Notes: generated from the letters alone by a model not told the origin. A stretch of 64,000 nucleotides of DNA from an uncultured Erythrobacter sp. (GCA_947502305.1 CANMZA010000001.1:992001-1056000), one strand, 5' to 3'. Positions 1 through 9,402 are shown, numbered from the stretch's first letter. Numbers and translations are program-made.

Positions 1-385
1 AATCCTGACAAAACAGGCCCGCTGGCTGCGGCACAACGGCATCGCGCCACTGTTTGAGCCAGGCGATATGCCGGTCATAAGTGTAGAACGCGATATCGTC
101 GGGCTTGTCGCTTTTGCCAAAACCGATCAGGTCGGGGGCGAGGCAGCGAAAGCCAGCTTGCACCAAGACAGGGATCATCTTGCGATAAAGATAGCTCCAG
201 CTGGGTTCCCCATGAAACAGCAAAACCGGCGGCGCGTCCTTCGGCCCCTCATCAAGGTAATGCATGCGCCCCGAATGGCTGACGCCGTCATTGTCCGATC
301 CCAGATCAATATCGATCCAGTTTTCGGCAAATGGATAATCAGGGATCGCAGCAAAGCGGGCGAGGTCGGCTTTCAGAATTTCCAT
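1..385 (-). CDS. Haloalkane dehalogenase-like alpha/beta hydrolase, partial (C-terminus off the left edge)
   Basis: Family role: hydrolytic removal of halide from haloalkanes in the cytoplasm by an alpha/beta-hydrolase fold. About 128 N-terminal residues are visible, starting at ATG 385 with a GGAG Shine-Dalgarno sequence 9 bases upstream. The oxyanion-hole motif HGEPSW and the following YLYRKMIP are typical of haloalkane dehalogenases, and APDLIGFGKSDKP matches the family. The frame reaches ...GLFCQD at the edge, which is where the nucleophile Asp of the QDWGG motif should lie, so the acid and histidine of the triad cannot be checked. It follows the MscS gene on the same strand after 69 bases. 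Substrate unknown; another epoxide-hydrolase-like enzyme is possible but less likely. Confidence 0.8.
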   Translation of the reverse strand, partial: MEILKADLARFAAIPDYPFAENWIDIDLGSDNDGVSHSGRMHYLDEGPKDAPPVLLFHGEPSWSYLYRKMIPVLVQAGFRCLAPDLIGFGKSDKPDDIAFYTYDRHIAWLKQWRDAVVPQPAGLFCQD

Positions 386-454
386 AAGGCTTGTCTCCGT
401 CAGAGTGCCATTAGGTAGCAGGAAAAAACTGAAAGCGAAGGGCCGCGCCGGTGT

Positions 455-1321
455 TTATTGCACCGCTTCTCCCGGAGTATCGCCCATCGGCACACGTTCT
501 TTGAATGTGTGCGTGATGTACGGGAACGGGATTTCGATCTCTGCATCATCCAATGCGCGTTTGATTGCGCGCATGACCTGATCCTTGGTCTGCACGGCGT
601 CTGGTCCGGCCGATGCCGCCCACCACCGGACAAGGAAATCGACCGAGCTGGAATTGAACACATCCGCGAGCACTTGGACGTCTTTGTCCTTCGCCACGGT
701 TTCGACCTTTTCTACCGCGGCTTGGATGACGCTGGCGGCGTGATCCAGATCGGTGTCGTAAGACACGCCGATAACGACGTTAAAACGGCGCTGATCTAGA
801 TCGGTGATCACTTCGACGGGATCGTTGAACAATTGCGAGTTGGGCAGAACGTGCAGCTCGCCCGAAAACGCGCGGATATGCGTTTCGCGCAGGCTGATAA
901 ATTCCACCTTGCCGTGAATATCGCCCGATTTGATCGCATCGCCGATCTGCATTTTATCACGCAGCATGATCATCACACCGGCGAGAAAGTTCTCAAAGAA
1001 ATCCTGAAACGCAAAACCAATCGCAACCGCGCCGACACCCAAACCGGCGAGCAGGCCAGATGGGCTGAAGTTCGGGAAGATCACGACCGCAATCAGCATG
1101 ATACCCGCCAGCCAAATACCAAGCCGCACCAGCGTTTCGAGCAGATTGCGCAAAGACGGGCGCAATTGCGTCTTACCGATCAAGCGCGCGCTGATCCGCG
1201 ATGCGCCGCGCGCCAGCATCCATGTGACCAGCAGGACAACCAGAGCAATTGCGACAGAGGGGACGGAGGCGACGGCGCCTTGCGCCATGGAGTTGAGTTC
1301 TTCGATTAACGTGTTGAGCAT
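455..1321 (-). CDS. Small-conductance mechanosensitive channel (MscS family)
   Basis: Inner-membrane channel that opens under membrane tension and releases solutes during osmotic downshock. The 288 residues show three hydrophobic segments (about 19-38, 62-83 and 88-110). The third is Gly/Ala-rich (GLLAGLGVGAVAIGFAFQD), as expected for the pore-lining TM3 of MscS. A beta-domain follows (GDAIKSGDIHGKVEFISLRETHIR) with the family signature LPNSQLFNDPV. The length matches E. coli MscS (286 aa). The ATG at 1321 has no obvious Shine-Dalgarno sequence; an in-frame ATG 11 codons later would keep all three segments. It probably precedes the dehalogenase gene in one transcript. Confidence 0.93.
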   Translation of the reverse strand: MLNTLIEELNSMAQGAVASVPSVAIALVVLLVTWMLARGASRISARLIGKTQLRPSLRNLLETLVRLGIWLAGIMLIAVVIFPNFSPSGLLAGLGVGAVAIGFAFQDFFENFLAGVMIMLRDKMQIGDAIKSGDIHGKVEFISLRETHIRAFSGELHVLPNSQLFNDPVEVITDLDQRRFNVVIGVSYDTDLDHAASVIQAAVEKVETVAKDKDVQVLADVFNSSSVDFLVRWWAASAGPDAVQTKDQVMRAIKRALDDAEIEIPFPYITHTFKERVPMGDTPGEAVQ

Positions 1322-1456
1322 AATAGTGTCGTGTGTTCCTTATTTTATTACTCAACGGGTTCAGGCGCGTCTGTGTTCCAAGAAATTTGCGATCATGTGG
1401 CGCTTATTCATATCGGCAGGTGGACTTGCCCCGCGGCTGCGGGCAATCAGCGTGTC

Positions 1457-2617
1457 ATGCAATCAGAGACTGAAGAACTCGCCGAGATCCGCCGCGCCGT
1501 CCGCGCGCTGTGTGATGATTTTCCCGGAGAATATTGGCGCACAAAAGACGCCGCGCGCGAATATCCGGCGGAATTTGTCGATGCGCTGACAAAAGCGGGC
1601 TTTCTTGCCGCGCTGATCCCCGATGAATTTGGCGGCAGCGGGTTGAGCCTGGATGCGGCCTGCGTGATTATGGAGGAAATTCAAGCATCGGGTTGCAATG
1701 GCAGTTCAGCCCACGCGCAAATGTACATTATGAACACCTTGCTGAGATATGGCAGCGACGCGCAAAAGCACGAATATTTGCCCAAAATCGCCAGCGGAGA
1801 ATTGCGCTTGCAAGCCTTTGGCGTCTCAGAGCCGACCAGCGGGACCGACACGCTGAGCCTGAAAACGCGCGCGGTCAAAGACGGCGATGAATATGTGATC
1901 AGCGGCCAGAAAATCTGGACAAGCCGCGCCGAACATTCCGACCTGATGCTGCTTCTCGCGCGGACAACCCCGCGCGATCAGGTGGAGAAGAAAACCGAGG
2001 GCCTCTCAATGTTCCTCGTCGATATGCAGGCTGCGATGACATCGGGAATGTCGATCAAGCCGATCCGCACCATGATGAACCATTCCTCTTGCGAGGTGTT
2101 TTTCGACGATCTGCGCATCCCCGCCAGCGCGCTGGTTGGTGAAGAGGGGAAGGGTTTTCGATATATTCTATCGGGCATGAACGCGGAGCGGATTTTGATC
2201 GCCAGCGAATGTATTGGCGATGCAAAATGGTTCATCGAAAAAGCAACCGGATATGCCAGTGATCGCAACGTGTTCGCCCGCCCGATTGGCCAGAACCAAG
2301 GCGTCCAATTCCCAATCGCGCGTTGCTACGCCCAAATGCGCGCGGCAGAATTGATGGTCCACCACGCGGCGCAGGTCTATGATGAGGGCGGCAATCCCGG
2401 CGAAGAGGCCAATATGGCAAAACTGCTCGCATCAGAGGCAAGCTGGGCGGCGGCGGATATGTGTGTGCAAACCTTTGGCGGCTTCGGCTTTGCGGAGGAA
2501 TATGACGTTGAACGCAAATTCCGCGAGGCGCGTTTGTACACCGTTGCGCCGATCTCCACGAATTTGATTCTGTCCTATCTGGCCGAGCATGTCCTGGGAT
2601 TGCCGCGATCCTATTGA
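1457..2617 (+). CDS. Acyl-CoA dehydrogenase family protein
   Basis: FAD-dependent alpha,beta-desaturation of an acyl-CoA thioester. The 386 residues have the normal family layout: N-terminal helices (IPDEFGGSGLSL near 50), the beta domain (FGVSEPTSGTDTLSL, and WTSRAEHSDLMLLLAR), and the C-terminal helical domain (QTFGGFGFAEEYDVERKFREAR). The C-terminal catalytic-Glu motif of MCAD/SCAD types (YEGT) is absent and reads VAPISTN instead. A Glu is present in MNAERILIA, the position used by isovaleryl- and long-chain-type enzymes. ATG 1457 was chosen because it gives the usual length; the frame stays open upstream to 1331 without family similarity. Substrate unknown. Confidence 0.88.
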   Translation: MQSETEELAEIRRAVRALCDDFPGEYWRTKDAAREYPAEFVDALTKAGFLAALIPDEFGGSGLSLDAACVIMEEIQASGCNGSSAHAQMYIMNTLLRYGSDAQKHEYLPKIASGELRLQAFGVSEPTSGTDTLSLKTRAVKDGDEYVISGQKIWTSRAEHSDLMLLLARTTPRDQVEKKTEGLSMFLVDMQAAMTSGMSIKPIRTMMNHSSCEVFFDDLRIPASALVGEEGKGFRYILSGMNAERILIASECIGDAKWFIEKATGYASDRNVFARPIGQNQGVQFPIARCYAQMRAAELMVHHAAQVYDEGGNPGEEANMAKLLASEASWAAADMCVQTFGGFGFAEEYDVERKFREARLYTVAPISTNLILSYLAEHVLGLPRSY

Positions 2618-2805
2618 GCGGCGATGATTGCGCGGATTTAGGCCAAATTCCGTAGGTATTTTGGCGATTTCGGCGTCTTTCGCTGAATAATTGGTCGCAC
2701 GGGCGTATTTTGCTTGATGCGGCGGGTTAACTATGATTCTGTGGATATCAGGAAAGCAGGGCTGGTCATCAGACCGTCTGCGGAACCGATCGGGACATAG
2801 AAACA

Positions 2806-3105
2806 ATGCACAAACCACCAAAAGAACACGTGAAACAGGCGCTCGCGCTCGTTTTGCTTGTCGTTCTGACGGTGTCTGCAATTGCGGGTCCGACGGGGCT
2901 GCTGGCTTGGGCAGAGAATGAAGAAACGCTGGATCAGCGGATGGGCCAGATTGCCATGCTCACCGAAAAACGAAATGCGCTCAAAAACCGGGTTGAATTG
3001 CTCGATCCCAATGGCGCAGACCCCGATTTGGTCAGCGAATTGATCCGCCAAGACCTTGGCGTGATCCACCCTGATGAGATTGTGATCACCCTAGACGAAG
3101 ATTGA
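2806..3105 (+). CDS. ftsB: FtsB/DivIC-family septum formation initiator
   Basis: Small bitopic division protein that joins the FtsQ-FtsL-FtsB subcomplex at the septum. The 99 residues comprise a short cytoplasmic start, one transmembrane helix (about 12-33, LALVLLVVLTVSAIAGPTGLLAW), then a heptad-like coiled coil (NEETLDQRMGQIAMLTEKRNALKNRVELL) and the typical tail LIRQDLGVIHPDEIVI. It lies just upstream of pdhA on the same strand, the neighbourhood expected in alphaproteobacteria. The exact symbol rests on length, topology and context; these proteins are poorly conserved in sequence. Confidence 0.85.
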   Translation: MHKPPKEHVKQALALVLLVVLTVSAIAGPTGLLAWAENEETLDQRMGQIAMLTEKRNALKNRVELLDPNGADPDLVSELIRQDLGVIHPDEIVITLDED

Positions 3106-3115
3106 TCACCGCCGG

Positions 3116-3155
3116 GTGCTTTTTCTCGCTTCCGGTTTCCCAAGCACTGTATTTT
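3116..3155 (+). terminator. Weak candidate terminator after the FtsB-like gene
   Basis: Ten bases after the ftsB-like stop, GTGCTT (3116-3121) can pair with AAGCAC (3142-3147) across a 20-base loop and is followed by ATTTTT (3150-3155). The six-base stem is short and the loop long, so this is only a possible partial terminator separating the gene from pdhA. Confidence 0.25.
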
Positions 3156-3307
3156 TAACCGATCTGGCGAATGCGCAGTCTGCGCGCGCCTTTCCGTTGC
3201 GTAACCCATAATTTGCGGCCTATAGGGATCGCAATTGGTGGGCGCGCGCATCCTTAAATCCCTCCTCCCCGGCGGCGGCGCGTCTGATTGAGAAGAAGGA
3301 AGCCAAC

Positions 3308-4402
3308 TTGGCCAAAAAACCGGCAGCTAAACCCGCGGCAAAGAAACCTGCAGCCGCCAAAGCGCTTACGCCCGACGATCCCGATTTCATCCTGCATTCG
3401 TTGCAAAGCGATTTTGAGGCGACGAAGACGTTTGCGGCGAGCGATGATCAAATGCTCGAATTCTATCGCCAAATGCTGCTTATCCGCCGATTTGAGGAAA
3501 AGGCGGGTCAGCTTTACGGGCTCGGCCTGATCGGTGGTTTCTGCCACCTCTATATCGGCCAAGAGGCAGTTGCGATTGGTCTGCAATCCGCTTTGGATAG
3601 CGACAAGGACAGCGTCATCACCGGATACCGCGATCACGGTCACATGCTGGCCTATGGTATCGATCCTAAGGTGATCATGGCAGAATTGACCGGGCGAGAG
3701 GCGGGCATCTCCAAGGGCAAAGGCGGCTCCATGCATATGTTCAGCACGGAGCATAAGTTTTACGGAGGCCACGGCATTGTCGGGGCGCAGGTTGCGTTGG
3801 GCGGCGGTTTGGCGCTGGCGCATCAATATAATGAAGATGGCGGCCTGTGCCTTGCCTATTTCGGTGACGGCGCGGCAAACCAGGGCCAAGTTTACGAGAC
3901 GTTCAATATGGCGGCCTTGTGGAACCTGCCGATCGTGTTCGTGGTCGAAGACAATCAATATGCGATGGGCACGGCCAGTTCGCGTTCTTCTGCAGAGACA
4001 CGTTTCCACCGCCGCGGCACCGCATTCCGCATCCCCGGCATGGATGTTGACGGCATGAACGTCCTAGAGGTTCGCGCGGCAGCAGAGGTCGCGTTTAAAC
4101 ATGTGCGCGACGGTAAGGGGCCGGTTCTGATGGAGCTCAACACCTATCGTTATCGCGGCCATTCCATGTCCGATCCTGCAAAGTATCGCACCCGCGACGA
4201 AGTGCAGGAACAACGCGAGAAATTTGACCCGATTGAGCGGCTCAAAAAGACATTGGTGGAGGCGGGGCATGATGAGGCCGCGCTGAAAGCTATCGACAAG
4301 GATATTCGTAAGATCGTTACCGAAGCTGCTGATTTTTCAGAAAGTTCGCCTGAGCCGGAGCCAGCTGAGCTCTACACTGATGTTCTGGTGGAGAAGTACT
4401 GA
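3308..4402 (+). CDS. pdhA: Pyruvate dehydrogenase E1 component, alpha subunit
   Basis: Thiamine-diphosphate-dependent subunit that decarboxylates pyruvate in the cytosolic pyruvate dehydrogenase complex. Of 364 residues, the first 35 are a Lys/Ala/Pro-rich extension; the catalytic fold follows ([45 protein letters not shown]). The ThDP-binding motif is clear: [17 protein letters not shown] leading to EDNQYAMGT. The phosphorylation-loop region [15 protein letters not shown] is conserved. The start is TTG at 3308 with AAGGAAG seven bases upstream; no in-frame ATG fits. Its TGA overlaps the pdhB ATG by one base (TGATG), indicating translational coupling. Confidence 0.97.
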   Translation: MAKKPAAKPAAKKPAAAKALTPDDPDFILHSLQSDFEATKTFAASDDQMLEFYRQMLLIRRFEEKAGQLYGLGLIGGFCHLYIGQEAVAIGLQSALDSDKDSVITGYRDHGHMLAYGIDPKVIMAELTGREAGISKGKGGSMHMFSTEHKFYGGHGIVGAQVALGGGLALAHQYNEDGGLCLAYFGDGAANQGQVYETFNMAALWNLPIVFVVEDNQYAMGTASSRSSAETRFHRRGTAFRIPGMDVDGMNVLEVRAAAEVAFKHVRDGKGPVLMELNTYRYRGHSMSDPAKYRTRDEVQEQREKFDPIERLKKTLVEAGHDEAALKAIDKDIRKIVTEAADFSESSPEPEPAELYTDVLVEKY

Positions 4403-5757
4403 TGGCGATTGAACTCAAAATGCCGGCGCTTTCCCCGACGATGGAAGAAGGCACGCTCGCCAAGTGGTTGAAGGCCGAGGGCGATACGATTGAGCCGGGC
4501 GATATTATCGCTGAGATTGAAACCGATAAAGCGACGATGGAATTCGAAGCGATTGATGACGGTGTGCTGACCAAGATTTTGGTTGCTGAGGGGACAGAGA
4601 ATGTCGCCGTGGGCACTGTGATCGCGCAATTGGAAGGGGAGGGTGAAGATGCCGCTCCTGCTCCCGCCGCAGACACACCGGCTCCGGCGCCTGCGGAAAC
4701 ACCTGCGCCAGCGGCGGCGGGCAAGCCCGCACCGTCTGCGCCAGCGAATGATCCGGCCATCCCAGCGGGCACCAGTTTCACCAGCACGCCGGTACGCGAA
4801 GCCTTGCGCGACGCGATGGCGGAGGAAATGCGGGCCGACCGGCGCGTGTTTGTGATGGGCGAGGAAGTGGCCGAATATCAGGGCGCTTATAAAGTCACGC
4901 AGGGTCTGCTGGATGAATTCGGGCCGAAACGTGTGATCGACACGCCGATCACCGAATATGGTTTTGCCGGTATCGGTGCCGGTGCAGCGATGGGCGGGCT
5001 TAAACCCGTGGTTGAATTCATGACCTTCAACTTCGCGATGCAAGCGATTGATCACATTGTGAACTCTGCGGCGAAGACCAATTATATGAGCGGCGGTCAG
5101 ATGCGCTGCCCCATCGTGTTTCGCGGGCCCAATGGTGCGGCGAGCCGGGTTGGCGCGCAGCACAGCCAGAATTACGGCCCCTGGTATGCCAGCGTGCCCG
5201 GTCTGATCGTGATTGCACCCTATGACAGCGCCGATGCGAAAGGTTTGATGAAAGCCGCCATTCGCAGCGATGACCCGGTCGTGTTCCTAGAGAACGAGCT
5301 GGTTTATGGCCGCAATTTCGATGTGCCTGACTTGGATGATCACGTCCTGCCGATCGGCAAGGCGCGGATTGTGCGTGAAGGCAAAGACGCGACGATCGTG
5401 ACCTATTCCATCGGCGTCGGGCTTGCTCTGGAGGCGGCGGAAACGCTGGCGGAACAGGGGATCGATGCCGAAGTGATCGACCTGCGCACTCTGCGCCCGC
5501 TGGATAAAGAAGCAGTTCTGACCAGTCTGGCCAAGACCAACCGTATGGTTGTGGCGGAAGAAGGCTGGCCCACCTGCTCCATCGCCAGCGAGATTGTCTC
5601 GATCTGTATGGAAGAAGGGTTTGACGACCTCGATGCGCCGGTCATCCGCGTTTGCAACGAAGACGTGCCGCTGCCTTATGCGGCCAACCTTGAGAAGATC
5701 GCGTTGATCGACGCACCGCGCATTGTCGAGGCGGTGAAGAAGGTCTGCTACGTCTAA
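4402..5757 (+). CDS. pdhB: Pyruvate dehydrogenase E1 component, beta subunit, with N-terminal lipoyl domain
   Basis: Partner of PdhA; completes the ThDP site that transfers the acetyl group to lipoate. The 451-residue protein begins with a complete lipoyl domain (1-78; the lipoylated Lys is K43 in [10 protein letters not shown]), then an Ala/Pro-rich linker (about 85-120) and the transketolase-type E1-beta domain ([53 protein letters not shown]). A fused lipoyl domain on E1-beta is known from alphaproteobacteria such as Zymomonas and rhizobia. The lipoyl domain closely resembles that of PdhC at the far end of the window, which is encoded on the opposite strand. A strong terminator follows 18 bases later. 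Confidence 0.97.
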   Translation: MAIELKMPALSPTMEEGTLAKWLKAEGDTIEPGDIIAEIETDKATMEFEAIDDGVLTKILVAEGTENVAVGTVIAQLEGEGEDAAPAPAADTPAPAPAETPAPAAAGKPAPSAPANDPAIPAGTSFTSTPVREALRDAMAEEMRADRRVFVMGEEVAEYQGAYKVTQGLLDEFGPKRVIDTPITEYGFAGIGAGAAMGGLKPVVEFMTFNFAMQAIDHIVNSAAKTNYMSGGQMRCPIVFRGPNGAASRVGAQHSQNYGPWYASVPGLIVIAPYDSADAKGLMKAAIRSDDPVVFLENELVYGRNFDVPDLDDHVLPIGKARIVREGKDATIVTYSIGVGLALEAAETLAEQGIDAEVIDLRTLRPLDKEAVLTSLAKTNRMVVAEEGWPTCSIASEIVSICMEEGFDDLDAPVIRVCNEDVPLPYAANLEKIALIDAPRIVEAVKKVCYV

Positions 5758-5775
5758 AACTAAGACACCAGAACG

Positions 5776-5818
5776 AAAAAAAGGGGGAGGGCGCTGTAAG
5801 AGCGGCCTCCCCCTTTTT
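5776..5818 (+). terminator. Intrinsic terminator after pdhAB, probably bidirectional
   Basis: GGGGGAGG (5783-5790) pairs with CCTCCCCC (5806-5813). An inner CGCT/AGCG stem and a GTAAG loop continue the hairpin, flanked by a seven-A tract on the left and five T on the right. The A/T flanks allow it to stop pdhAB from the left and the convergent tadE-like operon from the right. Confidence 0.9.
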
Positions 5819-5851
5819 ATGCGTCCCAGATCTGGGTTGGCCGGATGGCGC

Positions 5852-6547
5852 TTAGCTAGGACGATCCGCCGAGAAGGTCGCGCAATCGGCAACCGGCGAT
5901 GCTGGGGTCGTTTGATACAGGCGGGTTAGATCCCGGCTGTCGCGCACGTTAAACGCGGCGGTGTATTCAATCTCTGTATCGCCGTAAAATTCGAACGGGG
6001 TGATAGGTTCATAGGTGTAGGACACCTCAACAAACATGACTGCCGTGCCGGAACTTGCGGTTATCCGGTTGCTTGCTTCGCCCATGCCGGGGAATGTCGT
6101 GCCGCTCGCACCTTCGCCTTCTGTGCCATAAGAAGAGGTGTGATTTTTCAGGCCGCGGCACCGCTGCCACGCAACCCACTGGCCGCCATCGGCATTCTGT
6201 TGAAGGCTTGAAAGGATGACGCGCCCTTGGTCGAAGATCGCGTAATTATCGCCCAGCTTTTCCGCACCAACGAAGGTGCTGTTGACATCGTTTTCGTAAA
6301 CTTTGCGCGAAACAAGAATGTCATTCTCCCCCACGCGCGAGGCGTTATCGGCGACCTGCATCGCGACCTGACTGACCTGCATATGGGTGATCGTGAAATA
6401 GGCGGTCTCTGTCCCGAGCAAGCCGAGGCCCAGAACAATCGGCGCGCTAAAGGCAAACTCCACCATAGCAACGGCCGAATTGTCGCGCCCAATGCCGCGC
6501 AGCCGCGCAAATTTGGATTTTGCGGATTGAATGGTCTTGGTAAACAT
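5852..6547 (-). CDS. TadE-family pseudopilin/pilus assembly protein
   Basis: Predicted minor pseudopilin of a Tad/Flp-type system, anchored in the inner membrane by one N-terminal helix. The 231 residues carry the TadE-like segment DNSAVAMVEFAFSAPIVLGLGLLG near 23-46, with the Glu expected five residues after the processing point, then a periplasmic domain without recognised motifs. ATG 6547 was chosen because it forms a TAATG junction with the upstream gene; a TTG three codons earlier is the alternative. Last gene of the three-gene set running 9188 to 5852. Confidence 0.82.
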   Translation of the reverse strand: MFTKTIQSAKSKFARLRGIGRDNSAVAMVEFAFSAPIVLGLGLLGTETAYFTITHMQVSQVAMQVADNASRVGENDILVSRKVYENDVNSTFVGAEKLGDNYAIFDQGRVILSSLQQNADGGQWVAWQRCRGLKNHTSSYGTEGEGASGTTFPGMGEASNRITASSGTAVMFVEVSYTYEPITPFEFYGDTEIEYTAAFNVRDSRDLTRLYQTTPASPVADCATFSADRPS

Positions 6548-7155
6548 TACGAGCAATTTCCGGTTACAAAGGTTTCGTCCTGCTGATCGTAAGGCTGGTT
6601 GCGCAGCACCGTGGTGGCGCGCAATTCAACATCCTGAGGCAGGCCTGCGAGACCATACATTGGGAACAGGCGCGGATAGGTTACAACAGCGGTGTAAAGC
6701 ACCGCATCGCGTGCGCCGCCAATGCCGATTTCGCCGCGATCATTGTCCCATTGGCCATTGGCATTGGCGTCAACGAACACTTCGTTATTGTTGCAAATGC
6801 TGTCGCCATTATCGTCGGTGAACTCTTCCGCCTCGCCGATATCTTCGAAATCGAAGTGGGAGAGTTTTTCGAGCGTCACGGTCGCATTGGCCGGCACGAC
6901 CGCGCTGACGCCGTTGACAACGCGGGCGTCAATCGCGCTTTCGCGGCTGCCTGCGCTTTCGAGCGTGAGATCGCGGCCCGCTTTCTGCATCGCGCCATTC
7001 ATCAATGCCGATGTGTATTGCGTATGCGCCATATCGAACAGGCCCATGATCATGAGGATCAGAACCGGCGCGACAAAGCCAAACTCGACCAATGTCGCGC
7101 CGTTTTTGTCACGGCGCAGCTGGCGCAGATTGCGAATGATACCAGCGCCCATCAT
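6547..7155 (-). CDS. TadE/TadF-family pseudopilin with Asp/Asn-rich calcium-loop-like segment
   Basis: Second pseudopilin of the cluster, 202 residues. NGATLVEFGFVAPVLILMIMG (about 18-38) is the hydrophobic prepilin-like helix. Residues around 111-138 are strikingly Asp/Asn-rich: DDNGDSICNNNEVF and DANANGQWDNDRGE resemble EF-hand or dockerin loops, so calcium binding is plausible but inferred. The ATGA overlap with the upstream tadG gene and the TAATG junction with the downstream gene show one translationally coupled unit. Confidence 0.82.
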   Translation of the reverse strand: MMGAGIIRNLRQLRRDKNGATLVEFGFVAPVLILMIMGLFDMAHTQYTSALMNGAMQKAGRDLTLESAGSRESAIDARVVNGVSAVVPANATVTLEKLSHFDFEDIGEAEEFTDDNGDSICNNNEVFVDANANGQWDNDRGEIGIGGARDAVLYTAVVTYPRLFPMYGLAGLPQDVELRATTVLRNQPYDQQDETFVTGNCS

Positions 7156-9188
7156 GCTGTCAGCCTCAGTGCGGCGATCTTCTCTGCGATTTCGCGGAAT
7201 GCGCTATCCAAAGAGGTCGAATCGCTGGCAGAATAGGCCCGGCCCGGCGTCGCGCAATCAATCAAGTTTTGCGACAAAGTGGTGCCAAATGCGACCACCC
7301 AGACAGAGATGTTCTTGTCCCGCGCGGCTTTACAAGCGGCCTGGAACCGTTCGGCGTGGTTTGAGGATTGCTGCGAATAATCAGCATCCGCCGTCACCCG
7401 GCGATCCCACCATTCCATGCCGTAGAGGCCGTAAAGGCGGCTGTTCACGACCTGCGTACCATCGGTCATAAACACGATGTGACGCGAAATCGCATCGCCG
7501 TTTGGCGCGGTGGTGTTTTCGTCTGCAAAAATGCCGTCTGGCGAGATGAAGCGTGAGCCCCAGATCATGCCAAAGTCATGATAGGTGTTACCGCCAGCGG
7601 TGAACCCTTCGGCTTCTGAGATCCAGCTTTCCAAATCGGAACGGCTCGCAAATTCGGCGAGTTTACGCGCCGCTTTTGGACAGGTCGTATCCGCGTTGAC
7701 TTTGTCTTCGTCAGAGCGGGTGACATCACCAAGCACCCAGTTCGAAGAGCTATAGGCGCTGTCTGAATCGTCCGCGTAACGCAGATAGGTCAACGATGGC
7801 AGTTTTGGCTTCCACCGTGTTTCGGGGGAGTTCGGCACCAGATCAATGTCGAGGTCATTCGCGCCGGTCGGGATTGGGTCCCAAACCGAATCGCGAGTGG
7901 TGACCGCTTCTTCGATACAGCCGTTCCAAGTGTGGGTTTCGTTCGCCTCTTCCCAGCCAGTCGGAGTGCTGAGCGATCCGGTACTGTAGAGCGAGGTAAG
8001 GTCCCATTCGACCGGGCGATAGGCCCAGAAAAATTCGCGTGTTTCTGTGCGGCCTTCGGTGACCGTAATGTCGGATTCGGCGTAATAATAATTGCTCTCA
8101 AAGAACAATTGGCAGCGTTCATTGCCGTAATAATAGGTGCCGCCATCAAAGTTTTGCTGCTCATAACGAGCAGGGCCGGTATAGCTTGTGATCCGCGGGT
8201 CGGTGCCGGTTTGCGACACTTGAGTCCATCCGCCTGGATCGCTCGAAACGAAGATTTGAGAGCGGTCTTGGTTAAACGCAATATCGCGGCATTCATCCAG
8301 AGAGACGCCGTAATCATTGGTCTCGATACGTTCTTGATATTCGAAATTGTAGCCGTCGCCGGTGCGAACATAGTCGTAGGTTTCCGGCTCATATGTGACC
8401 GTGACTTCCCAATCGGCTTCGCGTGATTGGTATGTGTGGCTGGTCGCCATCCATGCCGCGTCGAGCGAGCCGCCGACATTCACCTGATGCGAATAAGGGA
8501 CGATGCCGTAACGGATCTGCGCGCTTTGCGAGGTGGCGGAATCGACCGTGTCATAGAAGGTCATAACCGATGTTCGCAGGCTGCGGATTTTGGAATCGGA
8601 AGGGTTGCTGCAATTTGAGTGGGAGACATTGCAGTTCATCGACCCGGTGACATCGAGGACGAACATAATATCGGTGTTTGAAATGTTGATCTCTGCCGAA
8701 CAATCAACGGCGAGGTCGAATTGTTGATAGCCGAACGCGCCCATGATGCTGGTGGGCAGGGTGCCTGTGGCGGAGCCAGTCACAGTGCCATCAGAATCGG
8801 CGGTGTAATCGCGCGACAGACCGTCCAACCCAAATGTGCCATCGGGATAGTTTTGATCGAAGAAGTTCAGACCGACCTGTTTGTCTTCTGTGCTGAAATC
8901 ATCATCATCCATCGACCGGCGCGCGGCGAGGGCGCCCGCATCGCAAGCGGCCTGAAGACGCGTTTCGGTCATGTAATACCGGCTTGCATCGACGCCGCCG
9001 CCGACCATCGCCATCAATGGGACGAGCGAGGCAGCTGAGATCGCGATTGTGTTCGCGGTCTTATCTGCTGCGATCCTGCGCATGAATGTTCGCGGGGGAA
9101 GCTTGACGCTTTGTGCCGCGCTAGTTGCCGCGCCGGTTGCCAACGTGTCTGCCACGTTTTTTGCCACGTTCTTTGTCACAGGGCCCAT
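7152..9188 (-). CDS. TadG-like protein with von Willebrand factor A domain
   Basis: Large Tad-system component of 678 residues. An N-terminal hydrophobic segment (about 47-66, TIAISAASLVPLMAMVGGGVD) leads into the typical sequence QAACDAGALAARRSM. A split von Willebrand A domain begins at IMFVLDVTGSMNCN, a MIDAS-type DxTGS metal site, and resumes near the C-terminus (HIVFMTDGTQ ... ISVWVVAFGTTL). The middle is rich in Tyr, Ser and Asp. It is probably membrane-anchored with a periplasmic or surface domain. First gene of the operon; the promoter should lie in 9189-9402, shared divergently with the next gene. No other tad genes (secretin, ATPase, Flp pilin) are in the window. Confidence 0.85.
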   Translation of the reverse strand: MGPVTKNVAKNVADTLATGAATSAAQSVKLPPRTFMRRIAADKTANTIAISAASLVPLMAMVGGGVDASRYYMTETRLQAACDAGALAARRSMDDDDFSTEDKQVGLNFFDQNYPDGTFGLDGLSRDYTADSDGTVTGSATGTLPTSIMGAFGYQQFDLAVDCSAEINISNTDIMFVLDVTGSMNCNVSHSNCSNPSDSKIRSLRTSVMTFYDTVDSATSQSAQIRYGIVPYSHQVNVGGSLDAAWMATSHTYQSREADWEVTVTYEPETYDYVRTGDGYNFEYQERIETNDYGVSLDECRDIAFNQDRSQIFVSSDPGGWTQVSQTGTDPRITSYTGPARYEQQNFDGGTYYYGNERCQLFFESNYYYAESDITVTEGRTETREFFWAYRPVEWDLTSLYSTGSLSTPTGWEEANETHTWNGCIEEAVTTRDSVWDPIPTGANDLDIDLVPNSPETRWKPKLPSLTYLRYADDSDSAYSSSNWVLGDVTRSDEDKVNADTTCPKAARKLAEFASRSDLESWISEAEGFTAGGNTYHDFGMIWGSRFISPDGIFADENTTAPNGDAISRHIVFMTDGTQVVNSRLYGLYGMEWWDRRVTADADYSQQSSNHAERFQAACKAARDKNISVWVVAFGTTLSQNLIDCATPGRAYSASDSTSLDSAFREIAEKIAALRLTA

Positions 9189-9402
9189 TGGGTTCGATCC
9201 TCAGGTCAATCCCGGCACACGATAGTGCGAGATTTTCAATTACTCCCGAGGGTATTAGCGCATAGCTGGTAAGCGGATTCCGAAGCAGTGTGGTAAACAA
9301 GTGCTTACTAAGGCAGGAGAGTTTTAACTCCTTTTGTCGAGGACAGATCGCCCGATTATAGGGTAATCGCGATACATCAATTTACGGGTTTAAGCGGTCT
9401 AA

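Noticed and set aside
68..418. 116-codon open frame on the plus strand at the left edge
   Set aside because: The opposite strand encodes the dehalogenase with clear active-site motifs; this frame has none.
1331..1456. N-terminal extension of the acyl-CoA dehydrogenase
   Set aside because: ATG 1457 gives the normal family length; the extra 42 codons have no similarity.
9320..9345. Small hairpin with T run (AGGAG...CTCCT) upstream of tadG
   Set aside because: The stem is only about five pairs, and no gene precedes it on the plus strand; too weak to call a terminator.
9189..9402. CtrA sites (TTAA-N7-TTAA) for the Tad operon
   Set aside because: TTAA occurs in the spacer, but no pair has the seven-base spacing.
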